A stretch of 64,000 bases of DNA. It comes from Atrina japonica. Lineage: Eukaryota > Mollusca > Bivalvia > Pterioida > Pinnidae. Where the stretch lies: the NCBI GenBank assembly GCA_030159075.1, contig BROG01000507.1, positions 372,001 through 436,000 of the forward strand. The letters run 5' to 3'. A program made the translations under genes and the position numbers. The notes beneath the pieces were generated by a model. The model saw only the letters and a list, made by a program, of their open reading frames with translations, was not told the origin of the DNA and searched no databases. Every line of letters begins with the position of its first letter. Positions within the stretch are counted from its first letter, which is position 1. Below, one piece after another: positions 1 through 9,235 of this stretch.

Positions 1-344
1 ACTAAATTTAATTGACAATTCTAAACTGTCAAGTGCTTTACTCTCCTGACTCAAAATTCTGATTGGAATTTTTTGCATATCTCACGGTTTCATGTTTGTC
101 AGAGAGAATGTGCAGACAATTCTATTATTATTGATTAATTATCAGTAAAACTTAATTGTAATAAAAATAAAAATAAGATCCTATTATAAAATTGCTGGAT
201 GTGTTTCCCTGTTTTATGATAAATTTTGTTTGTTTCCCATGCACTACACTCTTCTATCTTGAACTCGGCTATACCTCAAGATGAAAGTCAGATTACGTAC
301 ATCCAAGATTGGATAACGAAATCTCATTGTTTTGTTTTTCAATA
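1..344. other. AT-rich stretch, nothing recognised
   Basis: No long open frame, tandem repeat or mobile element was recognised here. It is AT-rich non-coding DNA, upstream of the first coding exon of the receptor gene. Confidence 0.5.
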
Positions 345-435
345 TTACTCATCAACCTCAGAATAACAATGGACTCTTCTGTAAATTAATGACTTAGACC
401 AGTCCAAATATGTCTTCAGGAATGAATAACATTTA
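345..435 (-). mobile_element. TTAA-MITE (90-bp family), degraded copy
   Basis: This is a degenerate copy of a roughly 90-bp element best seen at 6394-6484. The shared core reads GACTAGTCCAAATGTGTCTT or its complement, and the two ends are inverted copies of TTAACYCATTCACCCCTGAA. The outer TTAA is decayed on one side. Confidence 0.7.
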
Positions 436-511
436 AATACATGTATAATGGCTTTGTGCTGAACATTTTGCCAGAGTGTATTTTATTGTCAAAATGGATG
501 CCTTAAATGGT

Positions 512-604
512 TTAACCATTACACTCCTAGAGACACATTTGGACTGGTCTATGTCATTGATTTTAAGTAGAGTCTATTATTTTCAAGGGTAGATGAGATA
601 ATAA
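512..604 (+). mobile_element. TTAA-MITE (90-bp family)
   Basis: It begins TTAACCATTACACTCCTAG, carries the core ACATTTGGACTGGTCT and ends near GATGAGATAATAA. It sits in the opposite orientation to the copy about 80 bp upstream, although the element is so nearly palindromic that orientation means little. Confidence 0.75.
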
Positions 605-942
605 CCACTCACCATGGGCAACTCAGAAGAGCATTTGTCATGCATGCATGTGGCCCTGAAGTTGATTCCTAATCTTTGCCACATCTATTTTTATACTTTT
701 AGGCTTTGCATAAGTGATAAAGGTCTAAGTTCACATGCTAAAAACTTTAAAACACCGCTACTCTTAATTTTTGGAATAATCTTAACTTGGTCTGCTCAGC
801 CAATCAAATTTCAGGATCAGCTAAGTTATGTAAAATTCTAATGCTCAAGCTTTGAGGTCTTTCAGATGAGACTTGAAACCAAGGTCAAAGGTCACAGAAG
901 CGAGAGATATCAATGAACCCTCACTGTACTGTTATACATTCA
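605..942. other. Non-coding gap; SINE-B remnant at its end
   Basis: No supported gene is seen. Near 905-930 the text ATGAACCCTCACTGTACTG matches the conserved middle of SINE-B (AAGAACCCTCACTGCATTGG in other copies). It runs directly into the tandem array that follows. Confidence 0.45.
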
Positions 943-1425
943 TAGAGTGGGTCAGAAGTGACAAAACGCCCATAGGGCAGGTCAGAATTTAGAAATGACA
1001 AAACGTCCATATAGTTAGTCAAAATTTAGAAGTGACAAAACGACCATAGGGCAAATCAAAATTTAGAGGTGACAAAACATCCATAGGGCAGGTCAAAATT
1101 CAGAAGTGACAAAATGTCCATATACTAGGTCAAAATTTAGAAGTGACAAAAACACCATAGGGCAGGTCAAAATTTAGAAGTGACAACACGTCCATAGAGC
1201 AGGTCAAAATTTAGAAGTGACAACACGTCCAGAGAGCAGGTCAAAATTTAGAAGTGACAACACGTCCATAGGGCAGGTCAAATTTAGAAGTGACAAAACG
1301 TCCATATAGTAGGTCCCAATGTAGAAGTGACAAAATGACCATACGACAGGTCAAAATTTAGAAGTGACAACACGTCCATAGGGCAGGTCAAAACTTTGAA
1401 GTGACAACAGGTCCATAGACATCAG
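943..1425. repeat. Minisatellite, 37-38 bp unit, about 12 copies
   Basis: The unit has the core CATAGGGCAGGTCAAAATTT followed by AGAAGTGACAAAACGTC. Spacing between successive CCATA motifs is 37-38 bp. The unit resembles the 3' part of SINE-B (GTCCATAGCACAGGTCAAAA in the copies at 15690 and 42040), so the array probably arose by amplifying a SINE tail. Confidence 0.9.
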
Positions 1426-1445
1426 AATAAATCAAAATACTGATT

Positions 1446-1541
1446 TTTTACTCATTAACTCCTGAAAAACTGTGGATTGTTCTGTAAATCAATTGTTCAA
1501 GACTAGTCCAAATGTGTGTTCAGGGGTGAATGTGTTGTTAA
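1446..1541 (-). mobile_element. TTAA-MITE (90-bp family)
   Basis: It reads ACTCATTAACTCCTGAAAAA at one end and TTCAGGGGTGAATGTGTTG at the other, with the AGACTAGTCCAAATGTGTGT core. It follows the 38-bp minisatellite directly. Confidence 0.75.
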
Positions 1542-2483
1542 CTAACACATGTGCAATATCACTGCATATTTATTTAGCACAATACCATTATTCTGACAAA
1601 TAATTGTCCCATTCGAATGACTTGGTGCTTGGGACTAGTATTGTGCCAACTACATGTACATATACATTGATGGGCAGACTGAATGTGTTTCAGTGTGCCC
1701 TTGCTTTTCTGTAAGCTTCGGGGACGAAAATGTAAGTCTGCAGTAATGTATAATTGGGACATTATTCTTTATTCTTTTTCAACTATTGTGATGTTCGATC
1801 ATGTTGACCTGTAATGTACAATTATGAAGTTACAACTGAAAGGCACAAGCTAACATTTAGAATAACAACTTAAACATTACCAGTATAAACACCATAGGAA
1901 TTCAAATATAATAAAGAACTTATTCTTGTTAACTTATACAATATATCAAAACAAATAAATGCATTTTTCTGACATAATAATTACACGCACTAAATTGCTG
2001 CAATCAGTAATTCAATTTATAAATCTGTTGTATCCAACTGTTTCTTGTATCATGCATTTGAACCCGTAAACCATATTGTTATTTAGTGCAATGAAAAGTA
2101 GCTTGATGTATGTTTGCCTTTTTACAATTTCACTTACAACAGTTGTTGACAATTGTTTTAGCAAAGTTTTTGTGTCAGATACTCAATGAAATGTGTGCAC
2201 CACACTAGATCGCGCAGAATTAAACTGTGACTATAGCCAGCTTTCATTTTTGGTGAAGAACAGCTAACAGTGAAGGTACAGCTCAACTTGCGAAAGCAGA
2301 TCTTTCTAAAAACCTAACACTTTCTGACTTTCTAACAAAGCCCAAATTTTTTTCCTTCTTTGTTTGAGTACAAAATATAAACTGATGATAATGTGATAAT
2401 GAACTTCTATAAATACTTATCCTTCCTGTCTAAGAGCACTGCTATTCAATTTAGTCATTCAGCATTATCGGAAGTCAGAATAA
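1542..2483. other. Non-coding gap, nothing recognised
   Basis: AT-rich sequence. No element, array or credible reading frame was recognised. Confidence 0.5.
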
Positions 2484-3470
2484 AGTGAAACCTTGTTATC
2501 AAGACTGCCTTACTGACCGACGCAAAGTGATCCGATTAGTGAGGTGTCACAGTGGAACCTTGTTATTAAGACCACCTTACTGACTGACTCAAAGTGGTCT
2601 GATTAGTGAGGTGTTACAGTGGAACCTGGCTATTAAGACCACCTTACTGACTGACTCATAGTGATCTGATTAGTGAGGTGTTACAGTGGAACCTGGCTAT
2701 TAAGACCACCTTACTGACTGACACAAAGTGTTCTGATTAGTGAGGTGTTACAGTGGAACCTTGTTATTAAGACCACCTTACTGACTGACTCAAAGTGGTC
2801 TGATTAGTGAGGTGTTACAGTGGAACCTGGCTATTAAGACCACCTTACTGACTGACTCAAAGTGGTCTGATTAGTGAGGTGTTACAGTGGAACCTGGCTA
2901 TTAAGACCACCTTACTGACTGACACAAAGTGATCTGATTAGTGAGGTGTTACAGTGGAACCTTGTTATTAAGACCACCTTACTGACTGACACAAAGTGGT
3001 CTGATTAGTGAGGTGTTACAGTGGAACCTGGCTATTAAGACCACCTTACTGACTGACACAAAGTGGTCTGATTAGTGAGGTGTTACAGTGGAGCCTTGTA
3101 ATTTAGACCACCAAAATAACTGATTCAAAGTTGTTTGATTAATGAGGCATTAGAGTGGAATCTAGCTATTTAGACCACCTTACTGACTGACACAAAGTGG
3201 TCTTATTAGTGAGGTGTTACAGTGGAGCCTTGCAATTAAGACCACCAAAATAACTGATTCAAAGTTGTTTGATTAATGAGGCATTAGAGTGGAATCTAGC
3301 TATTTAGACCACAGACCACCTTACTGACTAACTCAAAGTGATCTGATTAGTGAGGTGTTACAGTGGAACCTCATTATTAAGACCACCAAGATAATTGATT
3401 CAAAGTGGCTTGGTCAGTGAGGTGTTACAGTGAAACCTTGTTATTAATACCGCCATACTGACTGAATTGG
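2484..3470. repeat. Minisatellite, 67-bp unit, about 14-15 copies, MITE-derived
   Basis: Each unit runs CAGTGGAACCTTGTTATTAA, then GACCACCTTACTGACTGA, CTCAAAGTGGTCTGATTAG and TGAGGTGTTA. This is the reverse complement of the right end of the compact MITE at 34241-34422. Middle units are close to identical. The region 3090-3300 carries a more divergent variant (GAGCCTTGTAATTTAGACC) that itself occurs twice. Confidence 0.95.
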
Positions 3471-3774
3471 TAAGTCCTTTTCAAATAAAATCCTAGAAGG
3501 CTGTGATAAGTGTTAGCTAGGTCTTTTCACATGTGTATTCCTTTTGACAAGAAACCTTTCTTTTGAGACCTAAAATTTAGACCTAGTGACCTTGACATTT
3601 GACCTACTTTTCAAAAACTTTAACCATGGCCATAACTTTCTAATGGTAAGTGATAGAGCTTTTATATTTCTCAAGTGTATTACTTGTCACAAGACCTTTC
3701 TTTTGTGGCTATATATTTTTACCTAGCGACCTTGACCTTGATGTTCAATCATTTTCTTCGGACTTTATTTTAAG
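3471..3774 (+). mobile_element. Fragment of the GACCTAGTGACCTTGAC repeat family
   Basis: Phrases such as TTTAGACCTAGTGACCTTGA, CTACTTTTCAAAAACTTTAA and GTGATAGAGCTTTTATATTT match the family seen at 47321-47780 and, reversed, at 14834-15690. About two degenerate units are visible. Confidence 0.6.
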
Positions 3775-3893
3775 ACCACACTGAAAACTACTCCAATAAA
3801 AATCCTTTCAACAAAACTTCTTTCTAGAGACCACCTATCTTGAGAAACCACATTTCAGTGGTAGAAATGGTGGTCTCTCAAGACAGGTTCCCC
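3775..3893. mobile_element. CAGTGGAACC-type MITE, right part
   Basis: It contains GAGACCACCTATCTTGAGAA and ends CTCAAGACAGGTTCC, the inverted match to the CAGTGGAACCTGTCTTG end that begins the next array 12 bp later. The left end is decayed. Confidence 0.6.
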
Positions 3894-3901
3894 ATTAACT
3901 A

Positions 3902-4590
3902 TACAGTGGAACCTGTCTTGTGAGGTCACTTTCATGAAAGACTACCTGTCTTGTGAGATCACTGTCATAGAAGATCACCTGCCTTGTGAGATCACTGTCA
4001 TAGATGACCGCCTGTCTTGTGAGATCACTGTCATAGAAGATCACCTGTCTTGTGAGATCACTGTCATAGATGACTGCCTGTCTTGTGAGATCACTGTCAT
4101 AGAAGATCACCTGTCTTGTGAGATCACTGTCATAGATGACTGCCTGTCTTGTGAGATCACTGTCATAGATGACCGCTTGTCTTGTGAGATCACTGTCATA
4201 GATGACTGCCTGTCTTGTGAGATCACTGTCATAGATGACCACCTGTCTTGTGAGATCACTGTCATAGAAGATCACCTGTCTTGTGAGTTCACTGTCATAG
4301 AAGATCACCTGTCTTGTGAGTTCACTGTCATAGATGACTGCCTGTCTTGTGAGATCACTGTCATAGAAGATCACCTGTCTTGTGAGATCACTGTCATAGA
4401 AGATCACCTGTCTTGTGAGTTCACTGTCATAGAAGATCACCTGTCTTGTGAGTTCACTGTCATAGATGACTGCCTGTCTTGTGAGATCACTGTCATAGAT
4501 GACCACCTGTCTTTAGAGATCACTGTCATAGAAGACCACTTATATTTTGAGATCACTGTCATGAAAGACTGACTGTCTTCTGAGACAGTC
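3902..4590. repeat. Minisatellite, 33-bp unit, about 20 copies, MITE-derived
   Basis: It starts with a TA-flanked MITE end (TACAGTGGAACCTGTCTTG) and continues as 33-bp units CACCTGTCTTGTGAGATCAC plus TGTCATAGAAGAT. Because 33 is a multiple of three and the unit has no stop in some frames, both strands stay open for about 200 codons as 11-residue repeats. No protein is implied. Confidence 0.95.
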
Positions 4591-5238
4591 ACCTAACAGC
4601 TGTTAGAGATAGGGCACCAGTCATTCCACCAATCTGTGCCTATATTTGTATATTCCACTCAGCCCAGATCACACACTATCATATACTAACACTATCACAC
4701 ACACTGTATCAGTATTGTTTGATCTTATCTAAGTTATCTGTTGCTAAATCAATTTTCTCGGCAGTTACTGGCTGAGGGAGGTGTTATAGATCTCTTTCTC
4801 TCATTTTCTATGATATATAGAAAGATTATAATCTACTATTGCAGCTATGGGTTATAATCCTTATATTCGGGGATATTCTGCAGATACTGGAGAAAATCAC
4901 TCTTTGGTCAAGATGGTGTTACTTTACTGAGACAAAAAATGCTGTAGATTCATAATTATAAAACCATTTATATCAACAATCTGTGACCAAAGATTGCTCA
5001 ACTCATTTTTCTTTCAGTATTTGTGTAATTTTTTTGTGTGCTTTGCAATCTTTTTGTATCATCGACGTTTTGAGGATAGCTTAATTAAAGTCACACTGTA
5101 TCCGCCGATACTCCCATTTTGAAACTAACTTAATAAGCAGTGTGTGATTGCCTTGACATTTTCATTTAATATCAGTATACGGAAATATTGAAGCCTGTAT
5201 AATAACTAAACCAATAATCATATTTCCCGGTGAGCAGA
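4591..5238. other. Region upstream of the first coding exon
   Basis: No repeat was recognised. It would hold the 5' untranslated region, promoter or a splice acceptor for the receptor gene, but no TATA-box or start site can be placed with confidence from sequence alone. Confidence 0.4.
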
Positions 5239-5298
5239 ATGGATTTTTATTTCGATGTGGCTAAAGGTTGTCAGAGAGATATTACAAAGTGTGCTTAG
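5239..5298 (+). promoter_or_regulatory. Possible upstream ORF, 19 codons
   Basis: An ATG at 5239 opens a 19-codon frame that ends with TAG at 5296-5298, only 8 bases before the receptor ATG at 5307. A second upstream ATG at 5255 opens a frame that ends at 5321-5323 and overlaps the receptor start. If the transcript includes this stretch, both could lower translation of the receptor. The transcript start is unknown, so this is inference. Confidence 0.3.
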
Positions 5299-5306
5299 AA
5301 CAGGAT

Positions 5307-5576
5307 ATGAAGAAAAAGTCTAGGATTTTGAAAATGTGCCGAAATTCTGTCACACTTTTAGTTTTTATTTGTTTTTATTCACTGATTTATACAACGAAAT
5401 TTACAGATGGATTAAAGCATAAAAACTTGACAATAGGAGTCATTTTTCCAATGTCCGGAAGTTGGGCCGGTGGACAGGGCTGTAAACCAGCCATTGAAAT
5501 GGCCCTGGAGGATATAAATAGGAATTCTGCTATTTTACCTGACTATTACCTAAAAATGGAATTCAACGATAGTAGG
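5307..5576 (+). CDS. GABBR1: GABA-B receptor subunit 1-like, first coding exon
   Basis: This exon encodes the first 90 residues of a class C G-protein-coupled receptor for GABA, which acts at the plasma membrane as an obligate dimer with subunit 2. In-frame stop TAA at 5262-5264 limits the frame, and ATG 5307 is the first in-frame start (ATG 5334 is an alternative with A at -3). Residues about 14-30 are a hydrophobic signal peptide after a Lys/Arg-rich start. The Venus-flytrap domain begins at NLTIGVIFPMSGSWAGG (residues 40-56). The Trp codon at 5463-5465 matches Trp65 of human GABA-B1b, a GABA contact. The block PAIEMALEDIN and LPDYYL follow the family closely. N-linked sequons are NLT (40) and NDS (87). 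Donor AGG|GTAAGA ends the exon after a full codon (phase 0). The match is to subunit 1 rather than subunit 2. Confidence 0.95.
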
Positions 5577-5806
5577 GTAAGAAATTACCGAATATTTGTT
5601 TTTTTGAATTATTATTAAAATGTATATTTTGTGCTTCTATATAATGTATTTGTGTGTGAGTGTGCATGCTCGCGCTTGCACTTTGTCTTGTCTCATGATC
5701 CCAATTGTAAGGAAATCTAAGACATAACATTAGAACAAATTAGATTTTGAATCTTGAACTTTATAGCTTTACTATAAATATAAAACTTATAAATCTCTTA
5801 TAGAAT

Positions 5807-5903
5807 TATACCAAAATCTCAGGTGTACATTCAGACTATGTATCGGCCAGTCGGCCTTGAACATCAGCCGATATACATGTATTGAATGTACATCAGAGAT
5901 TTT

Positions 5904-5909
<6 letters not shown>
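5807..5909. mobile_element. Fold-back element, about 103 bp, TA-flanked
   Basis: The left arm TATACCAAAATCTCAGGTG continuing to TACATTCA is matched by the inverted right arm TGAATGTACATCAGAGATTT then TGGTATA, with about two mismatches over 27 bp. The inner part also pairs (TATGTATCGGC with GCCGATATACAT). Nearly the whole element could fold into one hairpin. Confidence 0.85.

Positions 5910-5983
<74 letters not shown>
5905..5983. repeat. (TA)n microsatellite, about 39 units
   Basis: An uninterrupted TA run starts exactly at the TA-rich right end of the fold-back element and stops at the left end of a CAGTGGAACC-type relict. Confidence 0.97.
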
Positions 5984-5984
<1 letters not shown>

Positions 5985-5985
<1 letters not shown>

Positions 5986-6095
5986 GTGGAACCTCTGTAT
6001 TACAACCTAGCCTACAGCTAACTGTATCAGTGGTCTGATTAGCAAGCTGATACTAAATGTGAAGTGGACTACTAAGTAAGGTGAGGTTTCACTCT
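5985..6095. mobile_element. CAGTGGAACC-type MITE relict
   Basis: Ends read TGTGGAACCTCTGTATTAC and GTGAGGTTTCACTCTG, which are inverted copies of each other. The middle contains AGTGGTCTGATTAGCAAG, the same motif as the 67-bp array at 2484-3470. Confidence 0.65.
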
Positions 6096-6393
6096 GTGTG
6101 TGTATATATGTATGTACATGTATACAGTCAAGTCACAACTATACTTTTCTATCTTTTTCTTTTTAATATTATCAGTAATCTTGATATCTATACACAGATT
6201 GGAAAGTGAAAAATATGGACAGGAGATGAAAAAATCACCCTCCCACTTTCAACCCTCTATATGTCTACAAATGACAAAAGTTAGGTAATGTTTTTATTTT
6301 TCTCTGTATATTCCATATAAAACCACATATTTTCAAAATAATAGTACAAAGTCATTTCTTATTCAATTTCAGTACAATTTTCATCATTGACCA

Positions 6394-6484
6394 TTAACCC
6401 ATTCACCCCTGAAGACACATTTGGACTGGTTTAAGTCATTGATTTTCAGAAGAGTCCATTGTTTTTCAGGGGTCAATGAGTTAA
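6394..6484 (+). mobile_element. TTAA-MITE (90-bp family), best copy
   Basis: It begins TTAACCCATTCACCCCTGAA and ends TTCAGGGGTCAATGAGTTAA, inverted copies with three mismatches over 20 bp. The total is 91 bp. TTAA at both ends suggests a piggyBac-like target preference, which is an inference. Confidence 0.9.
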
Positions 6485-6711
6485 TGTATTGAAAGTGACC
6501 ATTAATGTTTTGATTTTTCTGTGTCTGCTTTGTTATAAATCCCCATCGTTTTATTTTATTAAGTACAGAGAGGTTTTACAGGATACAAGGTTTTAATGTC
6601 TCTTTTTAATATGCATAGATAGGGAATTGTGACAACAGACGATTTTAACATTATGAGCAAATATATAATACGAGTATTAGATATTTTGAGTCTATGGTAT
6701 AAGTTCATCGA
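6485..6711. other. Non-coding gap, nothing recognised
   Basis: AT-rich sequence between the 90-bp MITE and the 800-bp dispersed repeat. Confidence 0.4.
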
Positions 6712-7512
6712 AGTTGCTTATACATAAGCTGCCGCAATGATTATTTTTGTCCCCTGACAAATAGTCAAGAATATGATAAAATGTGTGTTCAAATACATTA
6801 TCAAACATGTAAAACATTGTAAAAGATCTTCTTTTCAAAGTTATTTGTTTTATTTGAATTTAAGTTTTCCCGTACTTTAAAAAATCCAGATATATTTCCG
6901 TATGCAATGACCTTTCAGATAAACTCTTTCACCATATCAAATGTACTTCATAATTCGGTCTGGGGGATCTCGGTCCTTTAGGTGCTCTGAATATGTTAAA
7001 GTCGGCCGATTTTCATGTGTTTTATATTTACTTTTAAAACACAGGACGGGATTTTTATTGGAAAGTGCATATATTATGTAAAATATATGCTTTTTAATGC
7101 TATTTTAAATACCTGAAGAAATTGGATTAATATATGAATAAATACATCAGATCATTAGAAGAATTTTTTTTATCTTTAATGTTACCCTAAATGCTGACAT
7201 TGACATAATCAAAACAATATAACTGAAAAGTATGAGTACCTCATGTTTTACAATTGCGTGCCATGTCTGGTGGAGTTGGGCAGTTCATGATCATATGTGT
7301 CAAGAATGATAAAGTCGATAGTGAGATAGGACGAGTTAAAAATGGGTCGAGATCACCCGATATACCCGGCACATGGACAATTTCAGAAACGAAAGTTTTG
7401 AAATGACGAAAAAGATCAACTTTGCCTGATTTAGGTATGAAATGATGATGTTTGAAAATAAACAGCAAGGGTAATAAGAATAGAATGTATATTAACTCCA
7501 AATAGCATGTGT
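6712..7512 (-). mobile_element. 800-bp dispersed repeat, copy 1
   Basis: The reverse complement of this stretch matches 19497-20292 almost end to end. Both have the same outer edge near CATGCTATTTG / CGTGCTATTTG and the same inner edge near AGCTTAT. An open frame of about 85 codons lies at 7241-7501 on the minus strand and is shared with copy 2, but it has no ATG start and most differences between copies change the residue. I read it as an unclassified non-autonomous element. Confidence 0.85.
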
Positions 7513-7523
7513 TTATTGTACTG

Positions 7524-8702
7524 TAGAGGAAGGTTTAGAAAGTTTTCACCCCACTGTAAAGGAAGGTTTAGAAGGTTGTCACCCTTCTGTAGAGGAAGAT
7601 AAGAAGGTTGTCACCCTTCTGTAGAGGAAGATTAAGACGGTTGTCACCCTACGGTAAAGGGAGGTTTAAAATGATGTCACCCCACTGTAAAAGGAAGGTT
7701 TAGAAAGTTGTCAGCTACTGTAGAGGAAGATTAAGAAGGTTGTCTCACTACTTGTAGAGGAAAGTTTAGAAGGTTAACTCCCTACTGTAAAGAGAGGTTT
7801 AGAATGATGTCACCCTACTGTAAAGGAAGGTTTAGAAAGTTGTCACCTACTGTAGAGGAAGATTAAGAAGGTTGTCTCACTACTTGTAGAGGAAAGTTTA
7901 GAAGGTTTAACTCCCTACTGTAAAGAGAGGTTTAGAATGATGTCACCCTACTGTAAAGGAAGGTTTAGAAAGTTGTCACCTACTGTAGAGGAAGATTTAT
8001 AAGTTTGTCACCCTACTTGAAGAGGAAGGTTTAGAAGGTTGTCACCCTACTGTAAAGGGAGGTTTAGAATGATGTCACCCTACTGTAAAGGGAGGTTTAG
8101 AATGATGTCACCCTACTGTAAAGGGAGGTTTAGAATGATGTCACCCTACTGTAAAGGAAGGTTTAGAAAGTTGTCACCTACTGTAGAGGAAGATTTATAA
8201 GTTTGTCACCCTATTTGAAGAGGAAGGTTTAGAAGGTTGTCACCCTACTGTAAAGGGAGGTTTAAAATGTTGTCACCCTACTGTAAAAGAAATTTTAGAA
8301 AGTTGTCACCTACTGTAGAGGAAGATTAAGAAGGTTGTCTCCCTACTTGTAGAGGAAGGTTTAGAAGGTTGTCACCCTACTGTAAAGAAGGTTTAGAATG
8401 TTGTCATCCTGCTGTAAATGATGGTTTAGAAAGTTGTCACTTACTGTAGAGGAAAATTAGAAGGTTGTCACCTTACTTGTAGAGGAAGGTTTAGAAGGTT
8501 GTCACCCTACTGTAAAGGGAGGTTTAGAATGTTGTCACCCTACTGTAAAGGAAGGTTTAGAAACTTGTCACCTACTGTAGCGGAAGATTTAGAAAGTTGT
8601 CACTGTACTGTAGAGGAAGGTTAAGAATGTTGTCACCCTACTTGTAGAGGAAGGTTTAGAAGGTTGTCACCCTACTGTAGAGGAAGGTTTAGAAGGTTGT
8701 GC
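7524..8702. repeat. Minisatellite, about 34-bp unit, about 34 copies
   Basis: The unit is GGAAGGTTTAGAAGGTTGTC followed by ACCCTACTGTAAA, with variants such as GGGAGGTTTAGAATGATGTC. Variants are arranged in blocks, for example two near-identical runs around 7690-7860 and 7830-7990, pointing to amplification of several units at a time. The array starts about 12 bp beyond the edge of the 800-bp repeat. Confidence 0.95.
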
Positions 8703-8819
8703 AGTTTGATTCCTTTGCTGGATTATACAAAAGCAGTGACACTTTAGAAAACATTGGAAATACATTTACATTTACATTTTGAGTGTAAACAAGAAGGATA
8801 TATATTTAAATACATGTAA
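8703..8819. repeat. Left copy of a short duplicated segment
   Basis: From about 8764 the sequence (TGTAAACAAGAAGGATATAT, TTTAAATACATGTAATCCAC, AGTACCAGT) matches 10638-10697. The match stops where the GTGAGTC repeats begin, so those repeats may have been inserted at, or grown from, this point. Confidence 0.7.
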
Positions 8820-9235
8820 TCCACAGTACCAGTGAGTCCTCCATTTTAAGTCTGATCTCCTCTATGAGTCCTTCTTTGTGAGTTTATCTCCCCAGTGAGT
8901 CTTCCATTGTGAGTCTAATCTCTCCTGTGAGTCCTTCATTGTGAGTCAATTTCCATGGCGAGTCTTCCATTGTGAGTTTGATCTCTGCTGTGAGTCCATC
9001 ATTGTGAGTCTATCTCCAGTTAGTTCTCCATTGTGAGTGATCTCTCCTGTGTGCCCAGTTAATTGAATTTTAATCTCCATAGCGAGTCTTCCATTGTGAG
9101 TGATCTCCACAGTAAGTCCACCATGTTGAGATTTATCTCTGATCTTCTGAGAGTTTTATCATCAATGTGAGTCGAATCTCCAATGTGAGGCTGATCTCAC
9201 TTGTGCGAATATAATCTTCATTGTGAGTCAGATTC
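8820..9235. repeat. Degenerate GTGAGTC-type tandem repeat, about 30-bp unit
   Basis: Units such as CATTGTGAGTCTGATCTC and TCCTGTGAGTCCTTCATTG repeat about 13 times with much divergence. It is older or less homogenised than the neighbouring arrays. Confidence 0.85.

Noticed and set aside
614..841. 75-codon open frame with ATG
   Set aside because: No recognisable domain, no splice or promoter context, and a length expected by chance.
3895..4572. Long open frames on both strands with 11-residue repeats (DSDLTRQ on minus, LSCEITVI on plus)
   Set aside because: They follow from a 33-bp satellite unit free of stops. Both strands being open at once, and the lack of gene context, argue against a protein.
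7241..7501. 85-codon open frame as a small gene
   Set aside because: There is no ATG start, the homology with copy 2 extends far beyond the frame, and most differences change the residue.
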